Shown here: positions 13,355 to 23,531 of the stretch, one piece after another
Layout of the letters: each line of letters begins with the position of its first letter
How positions within the stretch are numbered: position 1 is the first letter of the stretch
Assembly (NCBI RefSeq): GCF_009909195.1
Contig: NZ_JAAAMU010000027.1
Span: 1-64,000, forward strand
Length of the DNA: 64,000 nt
Direction: 5' to 3'
Source of the DNA: Paenibacillus sacheonensis
GTDB taxonomy: Bacteria > Bacillota > Bacilli > Paenibacillales > Paenibacillaceae
Notes under the pieces: model-generated
Told to the model about the DNA's origin: nothing
The model's input: only the letters and a program-made list of their open reading frames with translations
Databases searched by the model: none
Translations under genes and position numbers: made by a program

Positions 13355-14323
13355 ATGAAACTCGGCGTATTTTCCGTTCTATTTGCTCAGAAATCGTTTG
13401 AAGACGCACTGGACTACATCGCTTCCAAAGGTCTGGATGCCATTGAAATCGGCACGGGCGGTTACCCTGGCAACGCACACTGCGATCCGGACGTCCTGCT
13501 TGCCGACGAAAGCAAGCTGAAGGCGTTCAAAGACGCCATCGACGCGCGCGGACTCACGATCAGCGCGCTTAGCTGCCACGCTAACCCCCTGCACCCGCAG
13601 AAAGCGATCTCAAGCGAACACGACGCCATCATCCGCAAAACGATCCAATTGGCTTCCAAGCTGGGCGTTTCGGTTGTCAATACGTTCTCCGGCTGCCCCG
13701 GCGACCACGAGGACGCTAAATATCCGAACTGGCCGGTTGCCCCTTGGCCGAACGATTATCAAGAAATCCTCGACTGGCAGTGGGAGAACAAAGTCATCCC
13801 TTACTGGACGGAGATCGGAAAGCTCGCAACGGAAAGCAACGTTAAAATCGGCCTCGAGCTGCATGGCGGCTTCTCCGTCCATACGCCTGCTACCTTGCTT
13901 CGCCTTCGCGAAGCTGCCGGCGACGCGATCGGCGCCAACCTTGATCCGAGCCATATGTGGTGGCAGGGCATCGATCCGGTTCAAGCGATCCATATCCTGG
14001 GCCGCGCCGGCGCGATCCACCATTTCCATGCGAAAGACACGTCGATCGATCCGATCAACGTTAACAAACACGGCGTTACGGACATGCAGTCGTACGCGCT
14101 TATGCTTGACCGCGCTTGGCAGTTCCGTACGGTCGGCTATGGACACGACATGAAAGTCTGGTCCGACATTATCAGCGCGCTTCGCCTCGTCGGCTACGAC
14201 TACGTCGTCAGCATCGAGCACGAAGACGGCCTGATGTCCGTGGACGAGGGCTTCACGAAAGCCGTTCAAAATCTCCAATCCATCCTGATCCGCGAGCCGC
14301 TTGGCGAGATGTGGTGGGTGTAA
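13355..14323 (+). CDS. Sugar phosphate isomerase/epimerase family protein (xylose isomerase-like TIM barrel)
   Basis: A 322-residue AP-endonuclease-2/xylose-isomerase-like TIM barrel. The divalent metal site expected in this fold is visible as the acidic and histidine residues in GLELHGGF, NLDPSHMWW, HHFHAKDT and SIEHEDG along the second half of the chain. Such proteins act on sugars, inositols or keto-sugar acids, and the substrate cannot be read from the sequence. The start ATG 13355 is preceded by GGGAGG at a rather long spacing of 12 nt; no better start exists. It is a single-gene unit with its own promoter and terminator, and neighbouring genes give no pathway hint. Confidence 0.88.
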   Translation: MKLGVFSVLFAQKSFEDALDYIASKGLDAIEIGTGGYPGNAHCDPDVLLADESKLKAFKDAIDARGLTISALSCHANPLHPQKAISSEHDAIIRKTIQLASKLGVSVVNTFSGCPGDHEDAKYPNWPVAPWPNDYQEILDWQWENKVIPYWTEIGKLATESNVKIGLELHGGFSVHTPATLLRLREAAGDAIGANLDPSHMWWQGIDPVQAIHILGRAGAIHHFHAKDTSIDPINVNKHGVTDMQSYALMLDRAWQFRTVGYGHDMKVWSDIISALRLVGYDYVVSIEHEDGLMSVDEGFTKAVQNLQSILIREPLGEMWWV

Positions 14324-14350
14324 GTTCATCATCACCGCGCATATTATAGA

Positions 14351-14388
14351 AGCCTCCGCTGACCTGTCAGCGGAGGCTTCTTCTTTTG
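14351..14388 (+). terminator. Terminator downstream of the isomerase gene
   Basis: An 11-bp perfect stem GCCTCCGCTGA/TCAGCGGAGGC (14352-14362 and 14367-14377) with a 4-nt loop is followed by TTCTTCTTTT on the plus strand. Confidence 0.88.
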
Positions 14389-14450
14389 ATGGCTGTAATC
14401 ATCGCATGGCTGAAGCTTAGACTGGTCAAATGGCATTCGTCGACATAACG

Positions 14451-14490
14451 AAAAACCGCCGCAATCTTGAGGTCCAAGATTGGCGGCGGC
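14451..14490 (-). terminator. Terminator downstream of the small membrane protein gene
   Basis: Arms 14456-14469 and 14475-14489 pair over about 13 bp with one bulge. On the minus strand they are followed by five T residues (14451-14455). Confidence 0.8.
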
Positions 14491-14532
14491 AGTATCGTCC
14501 AAGCATCCGTTCATATGTGTGCGAAACGCGTA

Positions 14533-14748
14533 TTACGACATCCAAACTTTGAAAATCATGACGTAATTGGCGAAAAGGAACACGAGCAGCGCAACTGTCG
14601 TAAATCCGATCGCGAATACGTTTTTCTTCGGACGAGCCATGATCAAACGAATCCATCCGATGAAAATAACAATCGTAAACAACAGCATCATGATATCCAT
14701 GGGATCGAACTTCGCGAGTGCCGTCGATGCGTTCTCTGCAAGAAACAT
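14533..14748 (-). CDS. Small two-helix membrane protein (DUF2759-like)
   Basis: A 71-residue protein with two hydrophobic helices (about residues 19-37 and 46-66) separated by a basic loop, ARPKKN. The start ATG follows GGAGG by 9 nt, and a good terminator lies downstream, so it is a real gene. It resembles the DUF2759 family of small Bacillales membrane proteins as I remember it (B. subtilis YqgW), but this needs a profile search. No function is known. It stands alone, transcribed away from the reductase gene. Confidence 0.75.
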   Translation of the reverse strand: MFLAENASTALAKFDPMDIMMLLFTIVIFIGWIRLIMARPKKNVFAIGFTTVALLVFLFANYVMIFKVWMS

Positions 14749-14934
14749 GGGTGAAATCCTCCTTCATTTTCGCACGTAGCCTATGTTACCTATGTTAGCC
14801 TCATCACGAGTCCGTTGCAAGTCACAATCGACAATCGTAACAAGTTTGTCACCATTTCTAAAAGGGGTGCTTTTATTATAAACAGACCTGTCTTTAAATA
14901 TAATAATTTCTTATAATACAATACGTGCTTTTCG

Positions 14935-14963
14935 TTGTCGCTTCATCTTAATTATGGTACATT
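14935..14963 (+). promoter_or_regulatory. Candidate promoter of the nitrite/sulfite reductase gene
   Basis: TTGTCG (14935-14940) and TACATT (14958-14963) are 17 bp apart, each matching consensus at 4 of 6 positions. A small hairpin CGAAAATC/GATTTTCG follows in the leader (about 14983-15002). The surrounding 280-bp intergenic stretch is AT-rich and contains other TATAAT-like words, so the assignment is weak. Confidence 0.35.
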
Positions 14964-15046
14964 CATTAAAGTGATTTCATACGAAAATCGTCGGATTTTC
15001 GCGTTTGCCTGCACCAGGCGACAATACACAAGGAGGAACGACAAAA

Positions 15047-16657
15047 GTGGCCTATGAAGCGATCTGGATGAACGACCCTTCCAAATTAAATAAATTCGAA
15101 TTTATCAAAGCTGAAAAAGACGGTCTCGACGTCATTCGCACGATCATCGACAAATATTCGAAGGAAGGCTATGCTTCCATTCCCGAAGATGACATGAACC
15201 GGTTCAAATGGGCCGGCGTGTACGAGCAAAAGCCGCGCGACGGCTACTTCATGATGCGGATCCGGATCAACACCGGGATCATGACTTCCGCGCAAGCGCG
15301 TGCGATCGCTTCGATCGGCCGCGACTATGGCCGCGATCTGATCGACGTAACGACGCGCCAAGCGATTCAGTACCACTGGCTGAAGATCGAAGACATGCCG
15401 GACATTTTCAACCGCCTGGAAGCTGTCGGCCTGTACTCCTATGAAGCATGCGGCGACTGCCCGCGCACGATCGTCGGCAATCCGCTTGCCGGCATCGATC
15501 GCGACGAGCTCATGGATACGCGCGAGATCGTCGAGCAAGTCAACGACTTCTACTTGATGAACCGCGATTTCTCCAATTTGCCGCGTAAATATAAAATGTC
15601 CATCTCGTCCAATATCTATAACAACGCCAATGCAGAGATCAACGATTTGGCGTACGTGCCGGCTACGAAAGTCATCGACGGCGAAGAAGTCGTCGGGTTC
15701 CACGTCTTTGTCGGCGGCGGCTTGTCCGCGAAACCGCATCTGGCAAAAGAACTGGATCTGTTCGTTCGTCCCGAGGATGTATTGAAGGTATCGATCGGCG
15801 TTACGACAATCTTCCGCGATTACGGGTATCGCGAGAAGCGCCACCAAGCCCGCTTAAAATTCCTGGTCGCGGATTGGGGGCCGGAGAAATTCCTCGAGAA
15901 GCTGAAAGAAATCATCGGCGACATGCCTTCCGCCGGCGAAAGCAAAATGGTCGGATGGAATGCCGTTTACTATGACGGCGTCTATCCGCAAAAGGAAGCC
16001 GGCTTGAACTTCATCGGCTTGAACGTGCCGGTGGGCCGTACCAACTCTTCGGAGCTGGAGCAGCTCGCGGACGCAGCCGACGAGTTCGGTGACGGCATGA
16101 TTCGTACGACCATGTCGCAAAACATCATTCTTGCCAGCATTCCGGACGATAAAGTCGAAGCGGCGCTGCAGGTACCGGTGCTGAAACGTCTGTCGCCGAA
16201 TGCGAAGCCGTTCATGAGCCGCACGGTATCCTGCACGGGCAACGAGTTCTGCAACCTGGCCGTCGTCGAGACGAAAGTACGCGCCTTACGCGTTGCCGAA
16301 TACTTGGACGAGCATGTTCAGCTGGACGAGAAAATCCGCATTCACTTCATCGGCTGCCCTAACGCTTGCGGCCAGAAGCATATCGCGGACATCGGCCTGC
16401 AAGGCGCGCTCGTGAAGACGCCCGAAGGCATGGTCGATGCGTTCGACATCGCAGTAGGCGGTATTCTTGGACCAGGGGCCCAGTTCAACACGGCATTGAA
16501 AGGCCGCGTCAAAGGCGACGACCTTGGCGGCGTGCTCGTTCAACTCATTCACTTCTATAAAGAAGGCCGCGAGGCAGGCGAGACGTTCCATAACTATGTC
16601 AACCGTGTCGGCGTGCCGGCATTCCAAGACAGATTGACGGCGATTCTAGCTGGCTAG
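15047..16657 (+). CDS. Ferredoxin-type nitrite/sulfite reductase (siroheme, 4Fe-4S)
   Basis: A 536-residue one-subunit enzyme for six-electron reduction of nitrite to ammonia or sulfite to sulfide, using reduced ferredoxin. The siroheme/4Fe-4S ligands are the two cysteine pairs CTGNEFC and GCPNACG in the last third. The duplicated ferrite-reductase-like half domains are recognisable upstream (TRQAIQYHWLKIEDMP, GDCPRTIVGNP). The wording CTGNEFCNLAVVETK is closer to plant and cyanobacterial nitrite reductases than to sulfite reductase as I recall them, but substrate choice should be tested. The GTG start at 15047 has AAGGAGG about 10 nt upstream; an earlier in-frame ATG at 15005 has none. It is monocistronic. 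No siroheme synthesis or nitrate transport genes lie nearby. Confidence 0.92.
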   Translation: MAYEAIWMNDPSKLNKFEFIKAEKDGLDVIRTIIDKYSKEGYASIPEDDMNRFKWAGVYEQKPRDGYFMMRIRINTGIMTSAQARAIASIGRDYGRDLIDVTTRQAIQYHWLKIEDMPDIFNRLEAVGLYSYEACGDCPRTIVGNPLAGIDRDELMDTREIVEQVNDFYLMNRDFSNLPRKYKMSISSNIYNNANAEINDLAYVPATKVIDGEEVVGFHVFVGGGLSAKPHLAKELDLFVRPEDVLKVSIGVTTIFRDYGYREKRHQARLKFLVADWGPEKFLEKLKEIIGDMPSAGESKMVGWNAVYYDGVYPQKEAGLNFIGLNVPVGRTNSSELEQLADAADEFGDGMIRTTMSQNIILASIPDDKVEAALQVPVLKRLSPNAKPFMSRTVSCTGNEFCNLAVVETKVRALRVAEYLDEHVQLDEKIRIHFIGCPNACGQKHIADIGLQGALVKTPEGMVDAFDIAVGGILGPGAQFNTALKGRVKGDDLGGVLVQLIHFYKEGREAGETFHNYVNRVGVPAFQDRLTAILAG

Positions 16658-16689
16658 GTTTTTAACCTAAAAACAAACTTTCAGATTCG

Positions 16690-16719
16690 GCGGTTCCTTC
16701 ACTGGAACCGTCTTTTTTG
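16690..16719 (+). terminator. Terminator downstream of the reductase gene
   Basis: A 7-bp stem CGGTTCC/GGAACCG (16691-16697 and 16704-16710) is followed by TCTTTTTTG on the plus strand. Confidence 0.8.
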
Positions 16720-16740
16720 TGATAAGTCGGGAGAACGATC

Positions 16741-16821
16741 AAAAACCCCTTTCGGGAGCGAAGATGGAGAAGCGGCTGAAAGGCAGATCCGCTTCTCCAT
16801 CATTCGTTGTCCAAAAGGGGC
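16741..16821 (-). terminator. Large hairpin terminator downstream of uvrA
   Basis: A long nested inverted repeat. Outer arms are CCCCTTTT/GAAAGGGG and inner arms GATGGAGAAGCGG/CCGCTTCTCCATC, ending on the minus strand in four T residues (16741-16744). It faces the reductase terminator in the convergent gap. Confidence 0.65.
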
Positions 16822-16869
16822 TTTCCAATGCTGCCGTCTAGCGACATGCTTACTGCCGTGTAGTTCGCC

Positions 16870-19746
16870 CTATTCGGCAGCGACGCTCTGCATCACTCGC
16901 TGCTGGGCAAGCGTCCGCTCGCGGTCGCGCTCCAGAATTGGTTTCAAGTAGCGCCCCGTGTACGAAGCCTCTACGTTGACGACTTTCTCCGGAGAACCGG
17001 TTGCGACGATCATGCCGCCGCCATTGCCGCCTTCGGGTCCGAGATCCACGATATAGTCTGCGGTCTTGATGACGTCGAGGTTATGCTCGATAACCAGTAC
17101 CGATTCCCCGGAATCTACTAGGCGGTGAAGTACGACAAGCAGCCGGTCGATGTCATCGACATGCAATCCCGTCGTCGGCTCATCGAGAATGTACAGCATC
17201 TTGCCTGTGCTGCGGCGATAAAGCTCCGCTGCCAGCTTCACGCGCTGCGCTTCGCCGCCGGACAACGTCGTCGCAGGTTGACCCAGATTCATATAACCAA
17301 GACCGACATCGAGGAGCGTCTGCAGCTTGCGATGAATACGGGGCACATTGCGGAAGAACTCGCAAGCGTCCTCGATCGTCATCTCAAGCAGGTCCGCAAT
17401 GCTCTTGCCCTTGTATTTCACGTCAAGCGTCTCGCGATTGTAGCGTTTGCCTTTGCAAATCTCGCAAGGCACGTACACATCCGGAAGGAAATGCATCTCG
17501 ATCTTGATGATGCCGTCGCCGCGGCAGGACTCGCAGCGGCCGCCTTTCACATTGAAGCTGAAGCGGCCCTTCTTGTACCCGCGCACCTTCGCTTCGTTCG
17601 TCGACGCGTACAGATCGCGAATATCGTCGAATACGCCCGTATAGGTGGCAGGGTTAGACCGCGGCGTCCGGCCGATCGGCGATTGGTCGATATCGATGAC
17701 TTTCTCGATATGCTCGAGCCCGCGGATTTCCTTATGTTCGCCGGGGCGAACTTTCGCCTTGTTGAGATCACGCGCAAGCGTCTTGTATAGAATCTCATTG
17801 ACCAATGTCGATTTGCCGGAGCCGGATACGCCTGTCACGGCCGTAAACACGCCGAGCGGGAACTTGGCATTGACGCTGCGCAGGTTGTTTTCCTTGGCGC
17901 CGCGGACTTCCAGCCACTTGTCATTCGTCTCCCGACGCTTCAGCGGAACCGGAATGAACTTGCGGCCGCTTAAGTAAGCGCCCGTAAGCGAGTTCTCGTC
18001 CGCCATCACTTCCTTCGGCGTTCCCATCGAGACGACTTGCCCGCCGTGGATGCCTGCGCCCGGTCCGATATCGATAATATAATCGCTGGCCAGCATCGTA
18101 TCTTCGTCATGCTCGACGACGATGAGCGTGTTGCCTAGATTGCGCATATGCTCCAGCGTCTGAATGAGCTTGTCATTATCGCGCTGATGAAGACCGATAC
18201 TCGGCTCGTCAAGGATATAGAGCACGCCCATCAGGCTTGAACCGATTTGCGTCGCCAATCGGATCCGCTGCGCCTCTCCGCCGGAGAGCGTACCCGCGGC
18301 ACGGTTCAGCGACAAGTACTCCAGTCCTACGTTCACGAGGAACCCGAGCCGGCTATTGATTTCTTTGAGGATCAGATTGGCGATCATCAATTCTTTCTCC
18401 GTCAGATCCAGACCGTTGAAGAAACGTTCCGCTTCGCCGATGGACAGCGAAGTGACGAACGAGATGTTCTGGCTGCCGATCGTCACTGCCAGGCTTTCCT
18501 TCCGCAGCCGATGGCCTTTGCAGCCGGAGCACGGTTTGGCGCTCATATACTGCTCGATATGCTCGCGAATGCCTTCCGAACCCGTCTCCCGATAGCGGCG
18601 CTCCAGATTGTTCACGATGCCTTCGAACGGCACGAGCGCTTCCTTGGAGTGTCCGAAATCATTCTGGTAGCGGAAGCGGACCCGTTCGCCGCCCGTCCCA
18701 TTCAACAGTTTCTTCATCTGTTCGGCTGTCAGCTCGCTGACGGGCACATTACGCGGGATGCCGTAATGCTTGCAGACGGCCTCGAGAAACTGCGGATAAT
18801 AATTGGACGTGCTACCCGCCCACGCTTCGAACGCGCCTTCCTCGATCGACTTGCTCGTATCCGGCACGAGCAGATCGGGATCGACGATCATTTTGGCTCC
18901 CAAGCCGTCGCAATCCGGGCATGCGCCGTAAGGACTGTTGAACGAGAACATCCGCGGCGCCAGCTCGTCGATGCTGAATCCGCAGATCGGACAAGCCAAA
19001 TTGGAGCTGAACAACAGCTCTTCCTTCTCCATGACGTCGACAAGCACCTGGCCGCCGGACAGCTTCAATGCGGTCTCGAGCGAATCGGCCAACCGGCTGT
19101 GAATGTCTTCCTTCACGACGATCCGGTCGACGACGACCTCGATATTATGCTTCTTGTTCTTCTCGAGCTCGATGTTATCGCTCAACTCGCGAAGCTCGCC
19201 GTTGACGCGGATACGAACGAATCCCTGCTTCTGCACGTCCTGCAGCAGTTTAGTATGCTCGCCCTTGCGGCCCGACACGATCGGAGCCATGATTTGCAGC
19301 CGCGTCCGCTCCGGATATTCCATTATGCGGTCGACCATCTGCTCCACCGTCTGCGACGTAATCTCGATGCCGTGCTCCGGACAATGCGGCTTGCCGACGC
19401 GCGCGAACAACAGCCGCAGATAATCGTAGATTTCCGTTACCGTCCCGACGGTGGAACGCGGGTTGCGGCTCGTCGTCTTCTGGTCAATGGAAATGGCGGG
19501 CGACAGCCCGTCGATCGAATCAACGTCCGGCTTCTCCATCTGGCCAAGAAATTGGCGCGCATACGCCGACAGCGACTCGACGTAACGGCGCTGTCCTTCC
19601 GCATAGATGGTGTCGAAGGCCAAGGAAGACTTGCCGGAACCGCTGAGTCCCGTCAATACGACGAATTTGTCGCGCGGAATCGTCACGTCGATATTTTTGA
19701 GATTATGGGCTCGCGCCCCTTTAATTACGATTGAATCACTAGCCAC
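16870..19746 (-). CDS. uvrA: Excinuclease ABC subunit UvrA
   Basis: UvrA is the damage-sensing ATPase of nucleotide excision repair; it loads UvrB onto lesions. The 958-aa protein has two ABC ATPase modules: Walker [11 protein letters not shown] (about residue 32) and [10 protein letters not shown] (about 640), each with an LSGGEAQR signature. It has zinc-binding motifs CPIC ... CPDC in the first half and CESC ... CEIC in the second. The start is GTG at 19746, preceded by GGAGAGG at 7 nt. It lies 21 bp behind uvrB in the usual uvrB-uvrA order, so the two form one operon that should share the SOS-type control seen upstream of uvrB. Confidence 0.98.
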   Translation of the reverse strand: MASDSIVIKGARAHNLKNIDVTIPRDKFVVLTGLSGSGKSSLAFDTIYAEGQRRYVESLSAYARQFLGQMEKPDVDSIDGLSPAISIDQKTTSRNPRSTVGTVTEIYDYLRLLFARVGKPHCPEHGIEITSQTVEQMVDRIMEYPERTRLQIMAPIVSGRKGEHTKLLQDVQKQGFVRIRVNGELRELSDNIELEKNKKHNIEVVVDRIVVKEDIHSRLADSLETALKLSGGQVLVDVMEKEELLFSSNLACPICGFSIDELAPRMFSFNSPYGACPDCDGLGAKMIVDPDLLVPDTSKSIEEGAFEAWAGSTSNYYPQFLEAVCKHYGIPRNVPVSELTAEQMKKLLNGTGGERVRFRYQNDFGHSKEALVPFEGIVNNLERRYRETGSEGIREHIEQYMSAKPCSGCKGHRLRKESLAVTIGSQNISFVTSLSIGEAERFFNGLDLTEKELMIANLILKEINSRLGFLVNVGLEYLSLNRAAGTLSGGEAQRIRLATQIGSSLMGVLYILDEPSIGLHQRDNDKLIQTLEHMRNLGNTLIVVEHDEDTMLASDYIIDIGPGAGIHGGQVVSMGTPKEVMADENSLTGAYLSGRKFIPVPLKRRETNDKWLEVRGAKENNLRSVNAKFPLGVFTAVTGVSGSGKSTLVNEILYKTLARDLNKAKVRPGEHKEIRGLEHIEKVIDIDQSPIGRTPRSNPATYTGVFDDIRDLYASTNEAKVRGYKKGRFSFNVKGGRCESCRGDGIIKIEMHFLPDVYVPCEICKGKRYNRETLDVKYKGKSIADLLEMTIEDACEFFRNVPRIHRKLQTLLDVGLGYMNLGQPATTLSGGEAQRVKLAAELYRRSTGKMLYILDEPTTGLHVDDIDRLLVVLHRLVDSGESVLVIEHNLDVIKTADYIVDLGPEGGNGGGMIVATGSPEKVVNVEASYTGRYLKPILERDRERTLAQQRVMQSVAAE

Positions 19747-19767
19747 TGTCTTACCTCTCCTCCCGGC

Positions 19768-21771
19768 CTACAGGCCCAACTCCGCTTTAAGCTCCAGAAG
19801 CGCGTCGCGAAGCTCGGCCGCACGCTCGAATTGCAGGCTCTTGGCCGCTTCCTTCATCTCTGCTTCCAAACGCTGCAGCAGCGACTGGCGCTCTTTCTTC
19901 GACATCTTGTCGACGCCGACGCCCGTCAAATAATCGCTCTTCTGCTCGGCCGCCTTGGTAGCTTCGATAACGTCATGCACTTTCTTGCGAATCGTCTGCG
20001 GCGTAATGCCATGCTTCTCGTTATACGCGATTTGAATGGCGCGCCGGCGTTCGGTCTCCCCGATGGCGGTATTCATGGAATCCGTATATCGGTCGGCGTA
20101 CATGATGACCCGGCCCTCGGAATTACGGGCTGCCCGGCCCATCGTCTGAATCAGCGACCGTTCCGAACGAAGGAAGCCTTCCTTGTCGGCATCCAAGATG
20201 GCGACCAGCGAGACCTCCGGCAAATCCAAGCCTTCCCGAAGCAGGTTAATCCCTACGAGCACATGGAACGTGCCCATCCGCAGATCGCGAAGGATCGCCA
20301 AACGCTCCAGCGTCTTGATATCGGAATGCAGATACCGAACCTTGATGCCGACATCCTTCAAGTAATCGGTCAGGTCCTCCGACATCTTCTTCGTCAGCGT
20401 CGTGACGAGCACGCGCTCATCCTTGGCGATGCGATCGCGGATCTCGGTGAGCAGGTCGTCGATCTGCCCTTTGGTCTTGCGTACCTCGACGATCGGATCC
20501 AGGAGCCCCGTCGGACGGATGATCTGTTGGATCATCTCCGGACAATGCTCCAGTTCGTAAGGACCCGGCGTTGCCGAGACGTAAATTGCCTGTTTCACTT
20601 TCTTCTCGAATTCCTCGAACCGCAGCGGCCGGTTGTCCATGGCGGACGGCAGTCGGAACCCGTGGTCCACGAGCACTTCTTTGCGCGCGCGGTCACCGTT
20701 ATACATGGCGCGAATCTGCGGAAGAGTCACGTGCGATTCGTCGATGACGATGAGCATGTCGTCGGGGAAATAATCCATCAGCGTATAAGGCGTAGCGCCT
20801 CGCTCGCGGAAGGTGAGCGGACCGGAGTAGTTCTCGATCCCGCTGCAGAAGCCCATCTCCTGCATCATCTCCAAATCGTAGCGCGTCCGCTGCTCCAGCC
20901 GCTGCAGCTCCAGAAGCTTGCCCTGCTCGCGAAACTCCGCGAGGCGTTCTTCCAGCTCGCGCTCGATATTCTTGATGGCCACCTTCATCGTATCTTCGTG
21001 CGTAACGAAGTGAGAAGCCGGGAATATCGCGACATGATCGCGCTCGCCGACGATCTCGCCGGTCAGCACGTCGATCTCCGTAATCCGTTCGATTTCGTCG
21101 CCGAACAGCTCCACGCGCATCGCGCGCTCGTTATTCGCGACCGGGAAAATCTCGATGATGTCGCCGCGAACGCGGAAAGTACCGCGAATGAAGTTAATAT
21201 CGTTGCGCTGGTATTGAATGTCGACAAGCTTATGCAGAATCGCATCCCGCGACTTCTCCATGCCGACGCGCAGACTGAGTACCAGCTTTCCGTATTCGAT
21301 CGGAGAACCGAGACCGTAGATGCAGGATACGCTCGCCACGATAATGACATCGCGGCGTTCGAACAGCGAGCTCGTCGCGGAGTGGCGCAGCTTGTCGATC
21401 TCGTCGTTAATGCTGGAATCCTTCTCGATGAACGTATCCGAGGACGGGATGTAGGCTTCCGGTTGATAGTAATCATAATAGCTGACGAAATAAGAGACCG
21501 CGTTGTCCGGGAAAAATTCCTTGAACTCGCTGCAGAGCTGCGCAGCCAGCGTCTTGTTGTGCGCGATAACGAGCGTGGGGCGGTTCAGCTTCGCGATCGT
21601 ATTGGCGATCGTGTACGTCTTACCCGTGCCGGTCGCGCCGAGCAGCGTCTGATGCACCGCGCCCGCTTTCACGCCTTCCAGAAGCTGCTGGATCGCTTTC
21701 GGCTGATCGCCTTGAGGCGTATAATCCGACTTCAGCTCGAAAAGCCTGCCTTGATCCTGCTGTTCAACCAT
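19768..21771 (-). CDS. uvrB: Excinuclease ABC subunit UvrB
   Basis: UvrB verifies damage and recruits UvrC for incision. It shows the helicase motifs of superfamily 2 (Walker [13 protein letters not shown], and [14 protein letters not shown]), the beta-hairpin region rich in tyrosines ([14 protein letters not shown]), and the C-terminal UVR motif ([22 protein letters not shown]) that binds UvrC. I chose ATG 21771, giving 667 aa; a TTG 18 nt upstream is the alternative, and the ribosome site GGGGTG favours the ATG. It is the first gene of uvrB-uvrA, with its own promoter and a likely LexA box at 21944. Confidence 0.97.
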   Translation of the reverse strand: MVEQQDQGRLFELKSDYTPQGDQPKAIQQLLEGVKAGAVHQTLLGATGTGKTYTIANTIAKLNRPTLVIAHNKTLAAQLCSEFKEFFPDNAVSYFVSYYDYYQPEAYIPSSDTFIEKDSSINDEIDKLRHSATSSLFERRDVIIVASVSCIYGLGSPIEYGKLVLSLRVGMEKSRDAILHKLVDIQYQRNDINFIRGTFRVRGDIIEIFPVANNERAMRVELFGDEIERITEIDVLTGEIVGERDHVAIFPASHFVTHEDTMKVAIKNIERELEERLAEFREQGKLLELQRLEQRTRYDLEMMQEMGFCSGIENYSGPLTFRERGATPYTLMDYFPDDMLIVIDESHVTLPQIRAMYNGDRARKEVLVDHGFRLPSAMDNRPLRFEEFEKKVKQAIYVSATPGPYELEHCPEMIQQIIRPTGLLDPIVEVRKTKGQIDDLLTEIRDRIAKDERVLVTTLTKKMSEDLTDYLKDVGIKVRYLHSDIKTLERLAILRDLRMGTFHVLVGINLLREGLDLPEVSLVAILDADKEGFLRSERSLIQTMGRAARNSEGRVIMYADRYTDSMNTAIGETERRRAIQIAYNEKHGITPQTIRKKVHDVIEATKAAEQKSDYLTGVGVDKMSKKERQSLLQRLEAEMKEAAKSLQFERAAELRDALLELKAELGL

Positions 21772-21943
21772 AAATTCACTACACCCCAATCCTATGTCTT
21801 CTATGAAAAAGGCCTATTAACTTGTATGCCCATTATGCCTTCAAAAAATAGACGGCTATCGTAATTTACACGTATCCGAAGGACCCGTAAACAAACCCTT
21901 GAAATCCATGTCGGTTAGCAGCCGCGATACGCAAGCCGGCATA

Positions 21944-21957
21944 AGAATATGTGTTCC
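21944..21957 (-). promoter_or_regulatory. Probable LexA (SOS) operator of uvrBA
   Basis: On the minus strand the 14-mer GGAACACATATTCT matches the Bacillus LexA consensus CGAACRNRYGTTYC at all but three positions (first, tenth and last). It lies just downstream of the -10 box of the uvrB promoter, a position suited to repression. uvrB is a known SOS gene in B. subtilis. Confidence 0.6.
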
Positions 21958-21968
21958 CATTCTTGTAT

Positions 21969-21997
21969 ATTATACCGTGTTCCCTTTGGCGATGCAA
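21969..21997 (-). promoter_or_regulatory. Promoter of uvrBA
   Basis: TTGCAT (21992-21997) and a perfect TATAAT (21969-21974) are 17 bp apart on the minus strand. This leaves a leader of roughly 190 nt before uvrB and explains the gene-free stretch 21790-22045. Confidence 0.75.
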
Positions 21998-22045
21998 TGA
22001 GCGGTTATGGATTCCCACCCATGGGAATTGGCGCCATGCGAGACG

Positions 22046-22083
22046 AAAAAACCCACCTACTGTCCGAAAGGACAGCTGGCGGG
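22046..22083 (-). terminator. Terminator downstream of the minJ-like gene
   Basis: A GC-rich imperfect stem with core CTGTCC/GGACAG and a 4-nt loop (22052-22083) is followed on the minus strand by six T residues (22046-22051). Confidence 0.8.
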
Positions 22084-22096
22084 CTTACAATTCAGC

Positions 22097-23395
22097 TTAT
22101 AAAGAGGACGATGTTGATGCCTGACGGTTGCGGCTCTTCGCCGTTCGCTTGCGGAGCAGATCGAACAGCGAAGCCGGCGATGCGGCGGCATAATAACCCG
22201 CCTGGTCGTCCGGCGAGAGAACGACGCCGAGCTGATGATGTTCGCCCGCGAATCGCGCGCGCTGCACGAATTTCACATGTCCTTCCAGATTGATGGCCTC
22301 TAATTTGCAGAAGGCCGAATTGATATGCAGCGCGGCGTGAAGCTCTTCTTTGGTCCTCACGCGCGTTCCGTTGACCTTCCGGATAATCTCGCCTGCCTGC
22401 AGCCCCATGGCTTCCGCCGGGGTACCCGGTATGATGGCCAAGATCCGCAAACCGCGGTCGTCATGGACATACAGCGGCGAATTCGCGTCTTCCTTATAAT
22501 AGCTGACCGCGACAAGCGCCTCATGGAGCAGCAGCGCACAGAGCGCGGCAGCAAGCATGAACGGCGACCAGAGAGAGGCCGCAACGGCAGCGGCGCCAAC
22601 GATTACGCCGTAAACCAGCAGCGCTTTCGAGGCGCTGCGGGCTTTGGCCTCCGGCAGCATCGTCCGCGTCAGCTCCGTAAAGCCGATCATCATCGGAAAA
22701 CCGATCATCGTTACGCCATGGCTCCACGCGGAACCATCGCCCAGCAGCAGCGACCAAGATAAGTCCACGCCCCCGCTTCCGGCAGCAGCCGGCACTAGAA
22801 GGAGCATCGGCACCGGCCAATAGCCCTGCAGCATATAACCGCCCACGAGCTTGCCGCGTTTGCCCTCCAGGAAGAGCGGACTTGCGAACTGCGCGCCCTG
22901 CCAGCGCACCAGCAGCCCTTCGGCAATATGCATCAATGCAACCAGCACGAGCAGCCCCGGTATATCCAGCGCAGCGATGGAGCGGGCCGCCTCTCCCAGC
23001 CAATCGCCTCTTCCGTCGAGCGCCGCCCAGCCAAGCCCCCACTGAAGCAGGCCAAGCATTCCCGCGCTGTAAGCAAAACAGAGATAGCGTACGCGAACGA
23101 GCAGCAGCACGACCGCCGTTCCCCACAGCCAGAGCACCGCATCGCCGTCCACGGTCACGCCGAGAAACAAACCCGCCAGCGTAAGCAGCACGCCGACGCC
23201 CAGTCCCGCGCCCATCGTTCGGGCCAATTGGTTCGGCCACGCGTGCAAGCGCACATGGAACAGCTTGCGTTCAAGCCGGGTCTGGCGAAAATATTGCAGC
23301 ATGATAAGCAGTACGCCGATATAATAAAACGGAGACAACAGCAGCCCAAGGGCCGCCGATCCCGCTAGTTGAAGCACATCCAACACCGCATCCAA
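22097..23395 (-). CDS. minJ: MinJ-like polytopic PDZ protein (division-site topology factor)
   Basis: About 432 aa. Eight or so hydrophobic segments cover the first 310 residues, followed by a C-terminal PDZ domain (LRILAIIPGTPAEAMGLQAG, EIIRKVNGTRV). This architecture, and the location next to ctpB and ftsEX, match MinJ (YvjD), which links DivIVA to MinD and so limits division to mid-cell in B. subtilis. The start is unusual. The strong AGGAGGGG site lies inside the longest open frame, pointing to a TTG at 23395; the frame can also be opened at a TTG at 23422 without a good site. The gene has its own terminator. The function is inferred from architecture and position; sequence identity to MinJ is likely low. 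Confidence 0.75.
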   Translation of the reverse strand: MDAVLDVLQLAGSAALGLLLSPFYYIGVLLIMLQYFRQTRLERKLFHVRLHAWPNQLARTMGAGLGVGVLLTLAGLFLGVTVDGDAVLWLWGTAVVLLLVRVRYLCFAYSAGMLGLLQWGLGWAALDGRGDWLGEAARSIAALDIPGLLVLVALMHIAEGLLVRWQGAQFASPLFLEGKRGKLVGGYMLQGYWPVPMLLLVPAAAGSGGVDLSWSLLLGDGSAWSHGVTMIGFPMMIGFTELTRTMLPEAKARSASKALLVYGVIVGAAAVAASLWSPFMLAAALCALLLHEALVAVSYYKEDANSPLYVHDDRGLRILAIIPGTPAEAMGLQAGEIIRKVNGTRVRTKEELHAALHINSAFCKLEAINLEGHVKFVQRARFAGEHHQLGVVLSPDDQAGYYAAASPASLFDLLRKRTAKSRNRQASTSSSL

Positions 23396-23451
23396 TCGCT
23401 TCGCTCCCCTCCTTGCGTTCAAGACCCTATCTCACCAATACGAGCCGCAAA

Positions 23452-23496
23452 TAAAAAAGAAGGCCGTATCCCTAAACAAGCGAATGCCAACCTTCT
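23452..23496 (-). terminator. Possible terminator between ctpB and the minJ-like gene
   Basis: Arms AGAAGG/CCTTCT (23491-23496 and 23458-23463) enclose a long loop and are followed on the minus strand by a run of T residues. The stem is short for the loop size, so read-through into the minJ-like gene is possible. Confidence 0.45.
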
Positions 23497-23531
23497 ACTT
23501 ATTCGACATCTAGGGCGCAATCCCTGCTGGA

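Noticed and set aside
19831-21864. A 677-codon open frame on the plus strand opposite uvrB
   Set aside because: Codon bias of uvrB keeps the reverse frame open. The product is Arg/Leu-rich with no family match.
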